64,000 nucleotides of DNA from Ancylobacter oerskovii (GCF_018390555.1 NZ_JAHBGB010000002.1:744001-808000), one strand, 5' to 3'. Numbered from the stretch's first letter, positions 21,426-30,330 are shown. Notes: generated from the sequence alone by a model not told the origin. A program made the numbers and translations.

Positions 21426-22358
21426 ATGCGCTTCTACGCCGCCGAGGAAATCGAGGCCGCCCTCGACTATCCCCGCCTCATCGCGGCGCTGCGCGAGGCC
21501 TTCGCCACCCATGACGAAGCCCTGCCGGTTCGCGGCGCCTTCGACGTCGGCACCGGCGAGGCCCCCGGCCATCTGCTCACCATGCCGGCCTGGAAGCGTG
21601 GCGAGGCGATCGGCACCAAGCTCGTCACCGTGTTCCCCAACAATGCGGCGCACGGGCTCGGCGCCGTCGCCTCGCTCTATGTGCTGTTCGACGGCGTCAC
21701 CGGCCAGCCGCAGGCGGTGATGGAGGGCGACGCGATCACCAATCGCCGCACCGCCGCCGCCTCGGCGCTCGCCGCCTCCTTCCTCGCGCGGCCGGACAGC
21801 CGCACCCTGCTGATCGTCGGCACCGGCCATGTCGCGGCGCAGCTCGCCGCCGCACACCGCGCCGTCCGGCCGATCGAGAAGGTGCTGGTGTGGGGGCGCC
21901 GCGCGGAGAAGGCCGACGCGCTCGCCACCGCCATCGCGGCCAGCGGTATCGAGGCCACGGCGGTGGACGCCCTGCCCGCCGCCCTCGCCGAGGCGGACAT
22001 CGTCAGTTGCGCCACCACCTCGACCGAGCCGCTGGTGAAGGGCGCCGACATCCGCCCCGGCACCCATGTCGACCTGGTCGGCGCCTTCAACCCGGCGATG
22101 CGCGAAAGCGACGACGCCCTGGTCGCCCGCGCCGAGGTGTTCGTCGACACCCGCGCCGGCGCGCTCGCCGAGGCGGGCGACCTGCTGCAGCCGCTCAAGG
22201 CGGGACGCTGGTCGGCCGACGCCCTCCGGGCGGACCTGCACGACCTCGCCCGCGACCGCCATCCCGGCCGGCGGACGGCGGAAGAGGTGACGCTGTTCAA
22301 ATCGGTGGGTGCGGCGCTGGAGGATCTCGCCGCCGCGCGCCTGGTGGTGGGAAGCTGA
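21426..22358 (+). CDS. ornithine cyclodeaminase / mu-crystallin family protein
   Basis: This is an NAD(P)-dependent enzyme of 310 residues. The N-terminal part carries the family substrate region (GEAPGHLLTMPAWKRGEAIG and TKLVTVFPNN), the middle has TGQPQAVMEGDAITNRRTAA, and the Rossmann motif is LLIVGTGHVAAQLAAAHRA near residue 120. Relatives deaminate ornithine to proline, reduce pyrroline-2-carboxylate or other cyclic imines, or make opine-like compounds, so the name is a family name only. AGGAG lies 10 bp before the ATG. The adjacent transporter and GntR regulator suggest that it acts on an imported amino acid derivative. Confidence 0.85.
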   Translation: MRFYAAEEIEAALDYPRLIAALREAFATHDEALPVRGAFDVGTGEAPGHLLTMPAWKRGEAIGTKLVTVFPNNAAHGLGAVASLYVLFDGVTGQPQAVMEGDAITNRRTAAASALAASFLARPDSRTLLIVGTGHVAAQLAAAHRAVRPIEKVLVWGRRAEKADALATAIAASGIEATAVDALPAALAEADIVSCATTSTEPLVKGADIRPGTHVDLVGAFNPAMRESDDALVARAEVFVDTRAGALAEAGDLLQPLKAGRWSADALRADLHDLARDRHPGRRTAEEVTLFKSVGAALEDLAAARLVVGS

Positions 22359-22375
22359 TTCGCCTCAGCGGCGAA
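22359..22375. terminator. hairpin between convergent genes
   Basis: TTCGCC-TCAGC-GGCGAA forms a perfect 6-bp stem in the 20-bp space between the cyclodeaminase-family gene and the convergent 73-residue gene. There is no T-tract, so it is at most a weak bidirectional terminator. Confidence 0.35.
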
Positions 22376-22378
22376 GGG

Positions 22379-22600
22379 TCAGCGGATGAACTCGATGGTA
22401 TCGAGCGCGATCAGCTGGTTGCCCTGGTAGTTGTTGTCGTGCAGACGGCACAGCATGAAGCGATCCGCCACCTCGATCGGCCCATAGGCGGTGACGGTGT
22501 CGCCGCTGCGCAGCTTGATGATTAGCGCGTGCTTGCGGTCGTCCTTGGCCACTTCCCTGAGCAGATCGCAGATGGTGCGGTCCGTGGTGCAGATGTTCAT
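22379..22600 (-). CDS. small conserved-looking protein, possibly Sm-like barrel
   Basis: This is a 73-residue protein of unknown function. The start at 22600 (MNICTTDRTICDLLREVAKD) has GGGAGA seven bases upstream; a longer reading to 22654 has none. After an N-terminal helix the sequence alternates short strands with turns: HALIIKLRSGDTVTAYG, RFMLCRLHDNN and QLIALDTIEFIR. This strand order and the LRSGDxVxxYG turn recall Sm/Hfq-like barrels, but that is only a pattern impression. It stands alone, convergent with the cyclodeaminase-family gene, with about 195 bp of featureless DNA upstream. Confidence 0.7.
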   Translation of the reverse strand: MNICTTDRTICDLLREVAKDDRKHALIIKLRSGDTVTAYGPIEVADRFMLCRLHDNNYQGNQLIALDTIEFIR

Positions 22601-22794
22601 GGCGTTTCTCCCATAACGTCCACGCCGCTTCGGCCCGGTGGGTTCCAGCCGCACGACTTATTCTGGACATCAACCCGCCACGAACTATCCGGTTCCTTGC
22701 GCCCCCCGGCAAGCACTTTCTGCGCAAGCCTCTGTGAGGCCGAATATTTCCGCAACGGCAGGACGATTCGGCGAAAATCGGGCGGCGCCGGGGG

Positions 22795-23625
22795 TCAGCC
22801 CGCCACCCGGCGCGCCCGGCGGCGCCTCATCACCGCGATGGCGACGAGCGCCAGCACGATGATCGCCATCGAGAACAGCGTCGTCACCGTGCCCAGCGCA
22901 TAGAGCACCGGCGTGGTGACGTTGGTGGTCATGCCGTAGATCTCCAGCGGCAGGGTGTTGAAGGTGCCGGCGGTCATCAGCGAGCGGGCGAACTCGTCAT
23001 AGGACAGCGTGAAGCCGAACAGGCCGACGCCGACCAGGCTCGGCAGGATGATCGGCAGCACCACATGCGCGAAGCTCTGCCACGGCGTGGCGCCGAGGTC
23101 GCGCGCCGCTTCCTCGTAGGCCGGGTTGAAGCGGTTGAACACCGCGAACATGATCAGCAGCCCGAAGGGCAGCGTCCAGGTGAGATGCGCCCCGAAGCCG
23201 GAGGAATACCAGGCGGTCTCCAGCCCGGTCACGTTGAAGGCGAGGCCGATGCCGAGCGAGACCAGGATGGAGGGCACGATCAGGCTGGCGATGGTGAGGT
23301 AGAACAGCGGCCCGGCGCCGAGGAAGCGCCGGCGGAAGGCGAGGCCGGCCAGTAGCGACACCACCACGGTCGCCGCCATGGTCATCAGCCCGAGGACGAG
23401 CGAGCGGGAGAAGGCGCCGCCGAAATCGCCCACCGCCTGCTGCTCGAACAGCAGGTTCCTGAACCAGTGCAGCGAGGTGCCGTTCATCGGGAAGGTGAGC
23501 CCGCCATTCGGCCCCTGGAAGGACAGGATGAAGATCGTCGTCAGCGGGCCGTAGAGGAACAGCACGAACAGCACGAAGAAGGCGGTGAGGACATAGAAGC
23601 CGGGGCCGCGCCGTTCCGAGTTCAT
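22795..23625 (-). CDS. spermidine/putrescine-type ABC transporter permease (PotC-like)
   Basis: This is an inner-membrane permease of 276 residues. The N-terminal helix (FYVLTAFFVLFVLFLYGPL) is followed by a periplasmic segment with ILSFQGPNGGLTFPMNG, typical of the PotC side of these importers, and an EAA loop with YEEAARDLGATPWQSFAHVV. AAGGAG lies upstream of the start. It is the last of four transporter genes, 375 bp after the PotB-like permease; the gap contains repeat A. The substrate may be a polyamine, but many relatives carry other cations or opines. Confidence 0.9.
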   Translation of the reverse strand: MNSERRGPGFYVLTAFFVLFVLFLYGPLTTIFILSFQGPNGGLTFPMNGTSLHWFRNLLFEQQAVGDFGGAFSRSLVLGLMTMAATVVVSLLAGLAFRRRFLGAGPLFYLTIASLIVPSILVSLGIGLAFNVTGLETAWYSSGFGAHLTWTLPFGLLIMFAVFNRFNPAYEEAARDLGATPWQSFAHVVLPIILPSLVGVGLFGFTLSYDEFARSLMTAGTFNTLPLEIYGMTTNVTTPVLYALGTVTTLFSMAIIVLALVAIAVMRRRRARRVAG

Positions 23626-23813
23626 GGTTCACTCCTTCCGTGTCCGGCCGTGCTGCCGGCGTCGACCGACCTGCGTGCGTCGAGGCGCGCCGGCGCTCGC
23701 GCCTCGACACGACGAGGAATGATCGAAGCCGCGGCCCGCGCCCGGCTCCCGCCGGGAGCGCCGTCGTCCCGAGAGCCTGACCGGCACGTCCTCCGAGGAT
23801 GAAGAGGTGCGCC

Positions 23814-23906
23814 GTCATGGCCGGGCTTGTCCCGGCCATCCACGTCTTCCGGCCGGGTACAGGCGGAAGCCAAGGCGTGGATCCCCGGGACAAGCCCGGG
23901 GATGAC
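23814..23906. repeat. dispersed palindromic repeat, family A, copy 3
   Basis: Hairpins ATGGCCGGG-CTTGT-CCCGGCCAT and ATCCCCGGGA-CA-AGCCCGGGGAT are joined by ATCCACGTCTT and a spacer. It is the only recognisable element in the 375-bp gap 23626-24000 between the two permease genes. Confidence 0.82.
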
Positions 23907-24000
23907 GCTGCGCACAGAATGTCCGCTCAGGCTCCGAGGTGCCCGGCCAGCGGCCGGGCCTCGAGGGAGGCTCGCCTCGCACACCCGCCCCGCCCGCATC

Positions 24001-24852
24001 TCACAGCTCCTTGCGGATGTTGACGATGCGCAATATGCCGCCGACCAGCAGCAGCACGATGATCAGGAGGATCACCGCATTCGCCGCCGCCGCCGGGTAT
24101 TGCAGCAGCGCGATCTGGTTCGCCATCATCAGCCCCACCGAGGCGGACTGGCCGCCGGACATGAAGCGCACGGTGATGAAGTCCCCCATCACCAACGTCA
24201 CCACGAAGATCGAACCGATGGCGATGCCGGGCTTGGCCAGCGGGATGATGACGTTGGTGAGGATCTGCCAGCCATTGGCGCCGGCATCCCGCGCCGCCTC
24301 GATCAGCGCCCGGTCGATGCGCATCAGCGTGTTGAAGATCGGCGTCACCATGAACAGCGTGTAGAGGTGCACCATGGCGAGCACCACCGCGAAATCCGAG
24401 AACAGCAGGAACTCCAGCGGCTGGTCGATCAGCCCCATCTGCATCAGCGTCTGGTTCAGGAGCCCGTTGCGGCCGAGGAACGGGATCCAGGAGATCATGC
24501 GGATGATGTTCGAGGTCAGGAACGGCACGGTGCAGACGAGGAACAGCACCATCTGCGTCGTCGTCGAGCGGATGTGGAAGGCAAGGTAATAGGCCACCCA
24601 GAAGCCGACGAACAGCGTCGCCGCCCAGACGATCGCCGTGTATTTGAACGTGTTGAGATAGGTGTTCCACGTCACCGGCGAGGTGATCGTCTCCTCGTAA
24701 TTGGTGAAGACGAAGGCCGGGAAGATCTGGATGGAATCATAGTCCCAGAAGCTCACCATCACGATGGTGGCGATGGGCAGCACCAGGAACGCCGCCAGGA
24801 TCAGCGTCAGCGGCGTCGCCTGGAGATAGGGCGCGAAGCGTGAAAGCGTCAT
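24001..24852 (-). CDS. spermidine/putrescine-type ABC transporter permease (PotB-like)
   Basis: This is an inner-membrane permease of 283 residues. It starts MTLSRFAPYLQATPLTLILA with a first helix, has the segment FTNYEETITSPVTWNTYLNT typical of PotB proteins, and an EAA loop with LIEAARDAGANGWQILTNVI. It pairs with the PotC-like permease downstream. A 312-bp gap with repeats separates it from the binding-protein gene upstream. Confidence 0.9.
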   Translation of the reverse strand: MTLSRFAPYLQATPLTLILAAFLVLPIATIVMVSFWDYDSIQIFPAFVFTNYEETITSPVTWNTYLNTFKYTAIVWAATLFVGFWVAYYLAFHIRSTTTQMVLFLVCTVPFLTSNIIRMISWIPFLGRNGLLNQTLMQMGLIDQPLEFLLFSDFAVVLAMVHLYTLFMVTPIFNTLMRIDRALIEAARDAGANGWQILTNVIIPLAKPGIAIGSIFVVTLVMGDFITVRFMSGGQSASVGLMMANQIALLQYPAAAANAVILLIIVLLLVGGILRIVNIRKEL

Positions 24853-24917
24853 GCGGGCGTTCCGGTTCGAAGCAACGGCACGGCATTGGCGGGCAGAGAC
24901 AGCGGCACGGTGCCCGG

Positions 24918-25080
24918 ATCCTTCGAGGCTCGCTGCGTTCGCAGCTCAGGATGAGGGGCTCCTTCGGTCAGGCTCGGAGGACCAGGATGCCCGGGCAGGG
25001 ATCGGAAGAAGGAAGGGGCGGACTTTCCCGTTCTTCCGCTCCTCATGCTGAGGTGCGAGCGACAGCGAGCCTCGAAGCAC
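24918..25080. repeat. dispersed inverted repeat, family C, copy 1
   Basis: The ends are inverted: TCCTTCGAGGCTCGCTG at the left and CAGCGAGCCTCGAAGCA at the right, enclosing further short palindromes such as GCTCAGGATGAGG and CCTCATGCTGAGG. A related unit is at 33334-33516. With the family B half copy next to it, it accounts for most of the 312-bp gap 24853-25164. Confidence 0.75.
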
Positions 25081-25090
25081 GCTGACGCTC

Positions 25091-25132
25091 GCCCCCCCTC
25101 ACCCCACCCCTCTCCCCCCACGGGGAGAGGGA
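25091..25132. repeat. partial family B repeat
   Basis: The segment contains only one half of the family B unit: CCCCCTCACCCCACCCCTCT followed by CCCC-CCAC-GGGGAGAGG. It sits 33 bp beyond the end of the PotD-like gene, directly after repeat C. Confidence 0.7.
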
Positions 25133-25164
25133 GAAGGAGGCGTTGCCTCGGCAGGCGCCCTTCC

Positions 25165-26451
25165 TCACGCGGCGATGAACTCGTTCCAGCGGCGGACCAT
25201 GTAGCGGTCCTCGTCCATCACCGAGTTCCAGCAGGCGACCGCGCCCATGCGCTCCTTGAAGGAGCCGCCGTCGCGCACCGCGCCCGCCGTGTACATCACC
25301 TTGCCCTCCGGCGAGAGGATGTCGGCCTTGGCCGGCTGGCCGAGCATCCAGAACGCCCATTCGTCCGGGGTCATGTTCTTCTCGGCGGTGGAGAGCACCG
25401 CGGAATAGTAGCCCTGGCGGTTGAGATAGGCGCCGACCCAGCCGGACAGGTACCAGTTGATGTATTCATAGGCGGCGTCGAGCTGCGCGCCCTTGAGATG
25501 CTTGGCGATGCCGAGGCCGCCGCCCCAGGCGCGATAGCCTTCCTCCAGCGGCTGGTAGACGCAGGGGATGCCCTTGGAGCGCACCGCCGCCACCGCCGGC
25601 GACCACATGGACTGGATCACCACCTCGCCGGAGGCCATCAGGTTCACGCTCTCGTCGAAGGTCTTCCAGAAGGCGCGGAACTGGCCGGCCTTCTTGGTCT
25701 TGATCAGGAAATCGACGGTGCCGTCGATCTCCGCCTTGGTCATGTTGCCCTTGTCGCCATAGGTCATGATGCCGGCGCTCTCGCAGATCATCGCCGCGTC
25801 CATGATGCCGATGGACGGGATGTTGATGATCGAGGTCTTGCCCTTGAAGGCCGGGTCGAGGATGTCCTTCCAGTTCTTGATCGGCCGGCCGACGAGGTCG
25901 GGGCGGATGCCCAGCGTGTCGGCGTTGTAGATGGTGGGGATCAGCGTCATCCACTGGGTGGGCGCCTTGGCAAACACCTTGGAGTCCGGTCCCTCGACGA
26001 AGCCCACCGTGTTCGGCGCCGTGCCCTGGGCGATCTTCGATTCCGGCGTCAGCTTGCCGGTGGTGAAGATCGGCACGATCTGGTCGTAATACTTGATCTT
26101 GGTGACGTCCATCGGCTGCAGCGTGCCGGCCGGGAACACCTTCTTGCAGATCCAGTATTCGATGTCGGCGATGTCGAAGCTGTTCGCCTGCGTCACCACG
26201 CGCTGCGACACCGCGTCGGAATCGAGCGCGGTCATCTGCAGGGTGATGCCGAGGTCGGCCTTGCACTTCTCGGCGATGGCGTTGAGGTTCGAGACGCCGG
26301 TGCCGAACTGGCGCAGCGTGATCGGGTTCTGCGCCCAGATGGTGGGAAAGCCGGTGACGACGCCGGCACCGGCGGCGAGGCCGCCGGCCGCGGCCGCGCC
26401 CTTGAGCAGCTGGCGGCGGCTCACGCCCTTCGAGTTGGTCTTCTTCGTCAT
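25165..26451 (-). CDS. ABC transporter substrate-binding protein (PotD-like), Tat-exported
   Basis: This is a periplasmic binding protein of 428 residues. The start at 26451 gives MTKKTNSKGVSRRQLLKGAA, a twin-arginine signal with SRRQLLKG that ends near IWAQ-NP. The mature part has segments typical of spermidine/putrescine-type receptors, for example FTTGKLTPESKIAQ, GIRPDLVGRPIKNWKDILDP and GEVVIQSMWSPAVAAVRSKG. It is longer than E. coli PotD (about 350 residues). It lies between the ATPase gene and the two permeases of the same system. The ligand is not determined. Confidence 0.9.
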   Translation of the reverse strand: MTKKTNSKGVSRRQLLKGAAAAGGLAAGAGVVTGFPTIWAQNPITLRQFGTGVSNLNAIAEKCKADLGITLQMTALDSDAVSQRVVTQANSFDIADIEYWICKKVFPAGTLQPMDVTKIKYYDQIVPIFTTGKLTPESKIAQGTAPNTVGFVEGPDSKVFAKAPTQWMTLIPTIYNADTLGIRPDLVGRPIKNWKDILDPAFKGKTSIINIPSIGIMDAAMICESAGIMTYGDKGNMTKAEIDGTVDFLIKTKKAGQFRAFWKTFDESVNLMASGEVVIQSMWSPAVAAVRSKGIPCVYQPLEEGYRAWGGGLGIAKHLKGAQLDAAYEYINWYLSGWVGAYLNRQGYYSAVLSTAEKNMTPDEWAFWMLGQPAKADILSPEGKVMYTAGAVRDGGSFKERMGAVACWNSVMDEDRYMVRRWNEFIAA

Positions 26452-26500
26452 GTCTGTCTCCCGAGATGTCGTTTGGCCGGGATCTCGCGCCACGGCCATG

Positions 26501-26557
26501 TCTTCGTGTCGGCGTCTTCGTGTCGGCGTCTTGGTGTCGGCGTCTGTCGTGTCGGCG
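26501..26557. repeat. four tandem 14-15 bp repeats
   Basis: The unit TCTTCGTGTCGGCG occurs twice exactly (26501-26514, 26515-26528), then as TCTTGGTGTCGGCG and TCTGTCGTGTCGGCG. The block directly abuts the stop codon of the PotA-like gene and lies 50 bp upstream of the start of the binding-protein gene. Such arrays can change copy number by slippage, which would alter spacing in this leader; that is inference. Confidence 0.85.
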
Positions 26558-27652
26558 TCAGGCGGAAGGCGAAGGCTTGAGGAGGTGGATGTCGTCCGGC
26601 GTCCAGGCGAGCGGCACCGCGTCGCCGATGGAGAGCGGCCTGGCGAAGAAGGCGGATTCCGGCACCTGAACCGCGAAGTCGTCGACCCCGGGCGCGGCCA
26701 GCGCCACCTGCACCTTCTGGCCGTGATATTCGATGTTCTGCACCAGTCCGGTCAGGCCGCAGCCGGGCGTCGACGGCTCGCCGATGCGGATGCGGTCGGT
26801 GCGCACCGCGATCTCCACCGGCGCGCCGGCCTCCAATCCTTCCTCGTCCGGCGCCTTGAAGGTGGCGCCGCCCGGCACCTCGAAGGTGAAGCCGTCCCCC
26901 GCCCGCCCGGCGACCCGGCCGGCGATGACGTTGTGGTCGCCCATGAAGCGGGCGACGAAGGCGGTGGCCGGCCGGTTGAACACCTCGCGCGGCGTCGCCG
27001 CCTGCTCGATGCGCCCGCCATTCATCACCACCACCAGGTCGGAGAGCGCCATCGCCTCCTCCTGGCTGTGGGTGACGTGGATGAAGGAGATGCCGAGCTG
27101 CAATTGCAGCTTCTTCAGCTCCTGCCGCACCTTGATCTTGAGGAAGGGATCGAGGGCCGAGAGCGGCTCGTCGAGCAGCAGCGCCTGCGGGTCGGTGATC
27201 AGCGCGCGCGCCAGCGCCACCCGCTGCTGCTGCCCCCCGGAGAGCTGCGCCGGCCGCCGCTCGGCAAGGTGGTCGAGTTGCACCAGCTTCAGCATTTCCA
27301 GCGCCCTGCCGCGGCGCGTGGCCTTGTCGATGCCCCGCATCTTCAGCGAGAAGGCGACATTGTCGACGCTGTCGAGATGCGGGAACAGCGCATAGCTCTG
27401 GAACATCATCGCCGTGCCGCGCCGGGCCGGCGGCAGGTCCGTCACCACCGCCGGGCCGAGGCGGATGTCGCCTTCGGTGATGCTTTCATGCCCGGCGATC
27501 ATGCGCAGCGTGGTGGTCTTGCCGCAGCCGGAAGGGCCGAGCAGGCAGCAATAGGTGCCGGCGGGGATCTTCAGCGTCACCGCGTCGACCGCCAGCGCCA
27601 GCCCGTAGCGCTTGGTCACCCGGATCAGCTCGATGTCGGCGCCCTTGCTCAT
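26558..27652 (-). CDS. spermidine/putrescine-type ABC transporter ATP-binding protein (PotA-like)
   Basis: This is the importer ATPase, 364 residues. It has Walker A GPSGCGKT near residue 40, the Q-loop MMFQSYALFPHLD, the signature QLSGGQQQR, Walker B LLLDEPLSALDP and the H-loop THSQEEAMAL. A C-terminal TOBE domain (about 280-360) follows, as in PotA and other regulatory ATPases. The start at 27652 (MSKGADIELIRVTKRYG) is the one that begins just before the first conserved strand; the longer in-frame reading adds low-complexity sequence. It is the first gene of the operon, divergent from a tripartite-type binding protein. Confidence 0.92.
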   Translation of the reverse strand: MSKGADIELIRVTKRYGLALAVDAVTLKIPAGTYCCLLGPSGCGKTTTLRMIAGHESITEGDIRLGPAVVTDLPPARRGTAMMFQSYALFPHLDSVDNVAFSLKMRGIDKATRRGRALEMLKLVQLDHLAERRPAQLSGGQQQRVALARALITDPQALLLDEPLSALDPFLKIKVRQELKKLQLQLGISFIHVTHSQEEAMALSDLVVVMNGGRIEQAATPREVFNRPATAFVARFMGDHNVIAGRVAGRAGDGFTFEVPGGATFKAPDEEGLEAGAPVEIAVRTDRIRIGEPSTPGCGLTGLVQNIEYHGQKVQVALAAPGVDDFAVQVPESAFFARPLSIGDAVPLAWTPDDIHLLKPSPSA

Positions 27653-27821
27653 CTGGCCTGCCACCCTCTCCGCTCGTCGGATCCGGGCATCGCAAGGCCT
27701 GTGCCAGTTGCCGCAGGGATGGGCGGGCGCCGGTTTCGGCGCCGGGCAGGCGCGGCGGGGAAAAGGAGCCGCCGGGCCGGCGCCCAGCTTTTGGGCATCC
27801 CGGGCCACGCTTGCCTAGATA

Positions 27822-27849
27822 GGATACGATTTTTCCACGGATCGAATAC
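27822..27849. promoter_or_regulatory. imperfect inverted repeat between divergent transporter genes
   Basis: GGATACGAT (27822-27830) and ATCGAATAC (27841-27849) are inverted with 7 of 9 matches and a 10-bp spacer. They lie in the AT-richest part of the 328-bp divergent gap 27653-27980 and are the best operator candidate there. No binding protein is encoded adjacent, so the regulator is unknown. Confidence 0.4.
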
Positions 27850-27980
27850 AATCGAAGAAAACTCGCCGTCCATTGGTCGAACTTGCCCGAGCAACCGTTG
27901 AGCCCGGCCGCCAAATCGGGGAACGTGGCGCAAGGGCACTCTCACAAGATGCCGCCATCCGTCCCCATGGGAGATCCGCC

Positions 27981-28985
27981 ATGTTCCGCCTTCCGCCCCG
28001 CGCCGCCCTCGGCGCCACGTTCCGCGCGCTCCTCGCCGCCGCCGGCGCCGCGACCTTCGCGCTCGCCGCCGGTCCCGCCGGCGCCCAGGGCTTTCCCGAG
28101 CGCCCCGTCACCCTCGTCATTCCCTTCCCGGCGGGCGGCTCCACCGATCTCGTCGGCCGTCTGGTCGCCGAGCGCATGAGCGCCGAGCTCGGCCAGCCGG
28201 TGGTGGTGGAGAACAAGGGCGGGGCCGGCGGCAATCTCGGCGCGGCGCAGGTGGCGAAGGCCAACCCGGACGGCTACACCATCCTCATGGGCACCGTCGC
28301 TACCCACGCCCTCAACCCGGCGCTGTACAAGAAGATTCCCTACGACGCGGAAAAGAGCTTCGCGCCCATCTCGCTGCTGGTGGTGGTGCCGAACGTGCTG
28401 GTGGTGAACCCGGACTTCCCGGCGAAGACCGTGCCGGAACTCGTCGAGCTGCTCAAGAAGAACCCCGACAAGTACAGCTACGCCTCCTCCGGCAACGGCA
28501 CGCCGCTGCATCTTTCCGGCGAGCTGTTCAAGAGCCTGGCCGGGGTGCAGATGCAGCACATCCCCTATCAGGGCGCCGGGCCGGCGCTGAACGACGTGCT
28601 GGCCAACCAGGTGCCGATCATGTTCGACAACCTCCCCTCCTCGGCCGGCCACATCAAGAGCGGCAAGCTGCGGGCGCTGGGCGTCACCACCGCCAAGCGC
28701 GCCCCGTCCTTCCCGGATATCCCGGCCATCGCCGAGACCATACCGGGCTACGAGACCTATACGTGGAACGCGCTGTTCGCCCCGGCCGGCACGCCGCCGG
28801 AAGTGGTCGCCAAGCTGAACGCCGCCGCCAACAAGTCGCTCGCCGACCCGAAGGTGCAGGCCCGCCTCGCCGATTTCAGCGCCACCGTCGTCGGCTCGAC
28901 GCCCGAGGAGCTCGGCGCGCATGTGAAGGCCGAGCTCGCCAAATGGGCGCCGATCGTGAAGGCGTCGGGCGCCCAGGTCGACTGA
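27981..28985 (+). CDS. tripartite tricarboxylate transporter (Bug/TctC) substrate-binding protein
   Basis: This is a periplasmic binding protein of 334 residues of the Bug/TctC family. The start at 27981 (MFRLPPRAALGATFRALLAA) gives an arginine-containing signal peptide ending near AGAQ-GF, with GGAGATC upstream. The mature part shows the family motifs PVTLVIPFPAGGSTDLVGRL, VVENKGGAGGNLGAAQVAKA and NPDGYTILMG. No TctA/TctB membrane genes are nearby, as is common for this expanded family. It converges on the uracil-degradation gene URC4. The ligand, usually a carboxylate, is unknown. Confidence 0.93.
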   Translation: MFRLPPRAALGATFRALLAAAGAATFALAAGPAGAQGFPERPVTLVIPFPAGGSTDLVGRLVAERMSAELGQPVVVENKGGAGGNLGAAQVAKANPDGYTILMGTVATHALNPALYKKIPYDAEKSFAPISLLVVVPNVLVVNPDFPAKTVPELVELLKKNPDKYSYASSGNGTPLHLSGELFKSLAGVQMQHIPYQGAGPALNDVLANQVPIMFDNLPSSAGHIKSGKLRALGVTTAKRAPSFPDIPAIAETIPGYETYTWNALFAPAGTPPEVVAKLNAAANKSLADPKVQARLADFSATVVGSTPEELGAHVKAELAKWAPIVKASGAQVD

Positions 28986-29005
28986 GGCGCCCCTCCCGCA
29001 ACAGC

Positions 29006-29033
29006 GTCATGCCCGGGCTCGTCCCGGGCATGT
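29006..29033. terminator. half copy of repeat A between convergent genes
   Basis: GTCATGCCCGGG-CTCGT-CCCGGGCATG is a strong GC hairpin equal to the left half of repeat A. It lies in the 61-bp gap between the convergent TctC-like and URC4-like genes, where it could act as a bidirectional terminator. There is no clear T-tract. Confidence 0.45.
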
Positions 29034-29046
29034 GCGTCTTCAGGGC

Positions 29047-30270
29047 CTAGAACACCGTGCCATCGGCATCGATGGCGATGGGGGGCGGGCCGCCCGGGCG
29101 CTTCTGCGCCGCGATCTGCCGGCCCGCCGTCCATGTCCCGCCCTGCAGCAGCTTGGCCAGCGGAAACGCCGCCGCATCCAGCCCCAGCCGCTCGCGCACC
29201 CGGTCGGCGAGCCGGTCCATCAGCGCCACGGTGAGCGCCCGCCACTCGACGATCATCTCCGAATCCACCGGATGCTTCTGCGCCGGGTCGACGGGCGCGC
29301 GCGGCACGATCAGCCCGAGATCCACCAGAAGGCCGCCATTGCGGTATTCCGGCAGCGCCGTGAGGTCGTCGAGGTCGACCACCGCCACGCCGGCCGCCTC
29401 GAAGGGCTCCAGCAGCGAGTAGGTCAGCCACTGCGACAGCTTGTGGAACGGCACCAGCCCGGCCGAGCGGTCGGGTACCACGATCGCCGGATGCCGGCCG
29501 ACATCGCCCAGCACCACGCCGTCGACCACCAGCCCCGCCGGCCAGATCGAGGACAGCCCGTCGAGCAGCGCCTCCAGGATGCGGGCCGCCGGCAGCCGGC
29601 CGAGCCGCGCCTGCGGCAGCAGCGCGTCGATCAGCCCGCCCGGCCGCGTCGCACCGTCGCCGAACAGGTCCGGGCGAGCGGCCATCGCCGCGCCGAGCCG
29701 GTTGAGCAGCGCCACCCGCCCCTCGAGCCCCACCAGCGGGTTGTCGGGCCCCACCTGGAAATGCCGGGCCAGCGTCGTGGCGTCGAGACCGATGAGCGCC
29801 TGCGCGTCGACGCGCAACGGCACCGACGGATCGGAGGAGAACGCCCCCGCCTCGAACATGCGCAGGCTGGCGACCCCCAGCCCTTCCGAGCGCGTCACCG
29901 TCAGCCCGGTGGCCGCCTCATGGTAGCGCCAGGCGTCGCCCGCCCCGGCGTCGAGCAGCACGCTCGCCACCGCGAGGTCGACCATGATCCGCGCCGTCTC
30001 CAGCGGATCGGCCTCGAGCCGTGCGGCCAAGGCCTCCCAGCGGGCCACGCCGCCGGCATCGAAATGCCGCCAGCGGCTGTGATAGGGAATGTCGAGCGTG
30101 GGATAGGCGCGGCGCGTCACCTCCGCCACATAGTCCGCCACCGTGTCGAGCGCGCCCTCGTCGAGGGTGAAATACGGCGAGTTCCCCGCCTGCACATGGT
30201 CGAGCACGCTGTGGCTGCGGGCGCGCACGGCATGGGGGGAGCGCAGGGCGGCGAGTTCGGGCGGGATCAT
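29047..30270 (-). CDS. URC4/Urg3 family protein (DUF1688), uracil degradation
   Basis: This is a 407-residue protein of the URC4/Urg3 (DUF1688) family. The N-terminus MIPPELAALRSPHAVRARSH SV and the segment YPTLDIPYHSRWRHFDAGGV are characteristic. In the yeast Lachancea kluyveri URC4 is required for the URC route of uracil breakdown, and its loss leaves a ribosylurea intermediate; its exact reaction is not settled as far as I know. Here it is the third gene after a URC1-like and a PhnA-like gene, and a uracil phosphoribosyltransferase is divergent, which completes the core URC set. AAGGA precedes the start. Confidence 0.88.
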   Translation of the reverse strand: MIPPELAALRSPHAVRARSHSVLDHVQAGNSPYFTLDEGALDTVADYVAEVTRRAYPTLDIPYHSRWRHFDAGGVARWEALAARLEADPLETARIMVDLAVASVLLDAGAGDAWRYHEAATGLTVTRSEGLGVASLRMFEAGAFSSDPSVPLRVDAQALIGLDATTLARHFQVGPDNPLVGLEGRVALLNRLGAAMAARPDLFGDGATRPGGLIDALLPQARLGRLPAARILEALLDGLSSIWPAGLVVDGVVLGDVGRHPAIVVPDRSAGLVPFHKLSQWLTYSLLEPFEAAGVAVVDLDDLTALPEYRNGGLLVDLGLIVPRAPVDPAQKHPVDSEMIVEWRALTVALMDRLADRVRERLGLDAAAFPLAKLLQGGTWTAGRQIAAQKRPGGPPPIAIDADGTVF

Positions 30271-30330
30271 GCGGCGTCCTTGTTCGAATGACGGGAAGGC
30301 GGCGCTCGCCGCCTTCCGGGCCGGCGGTCC

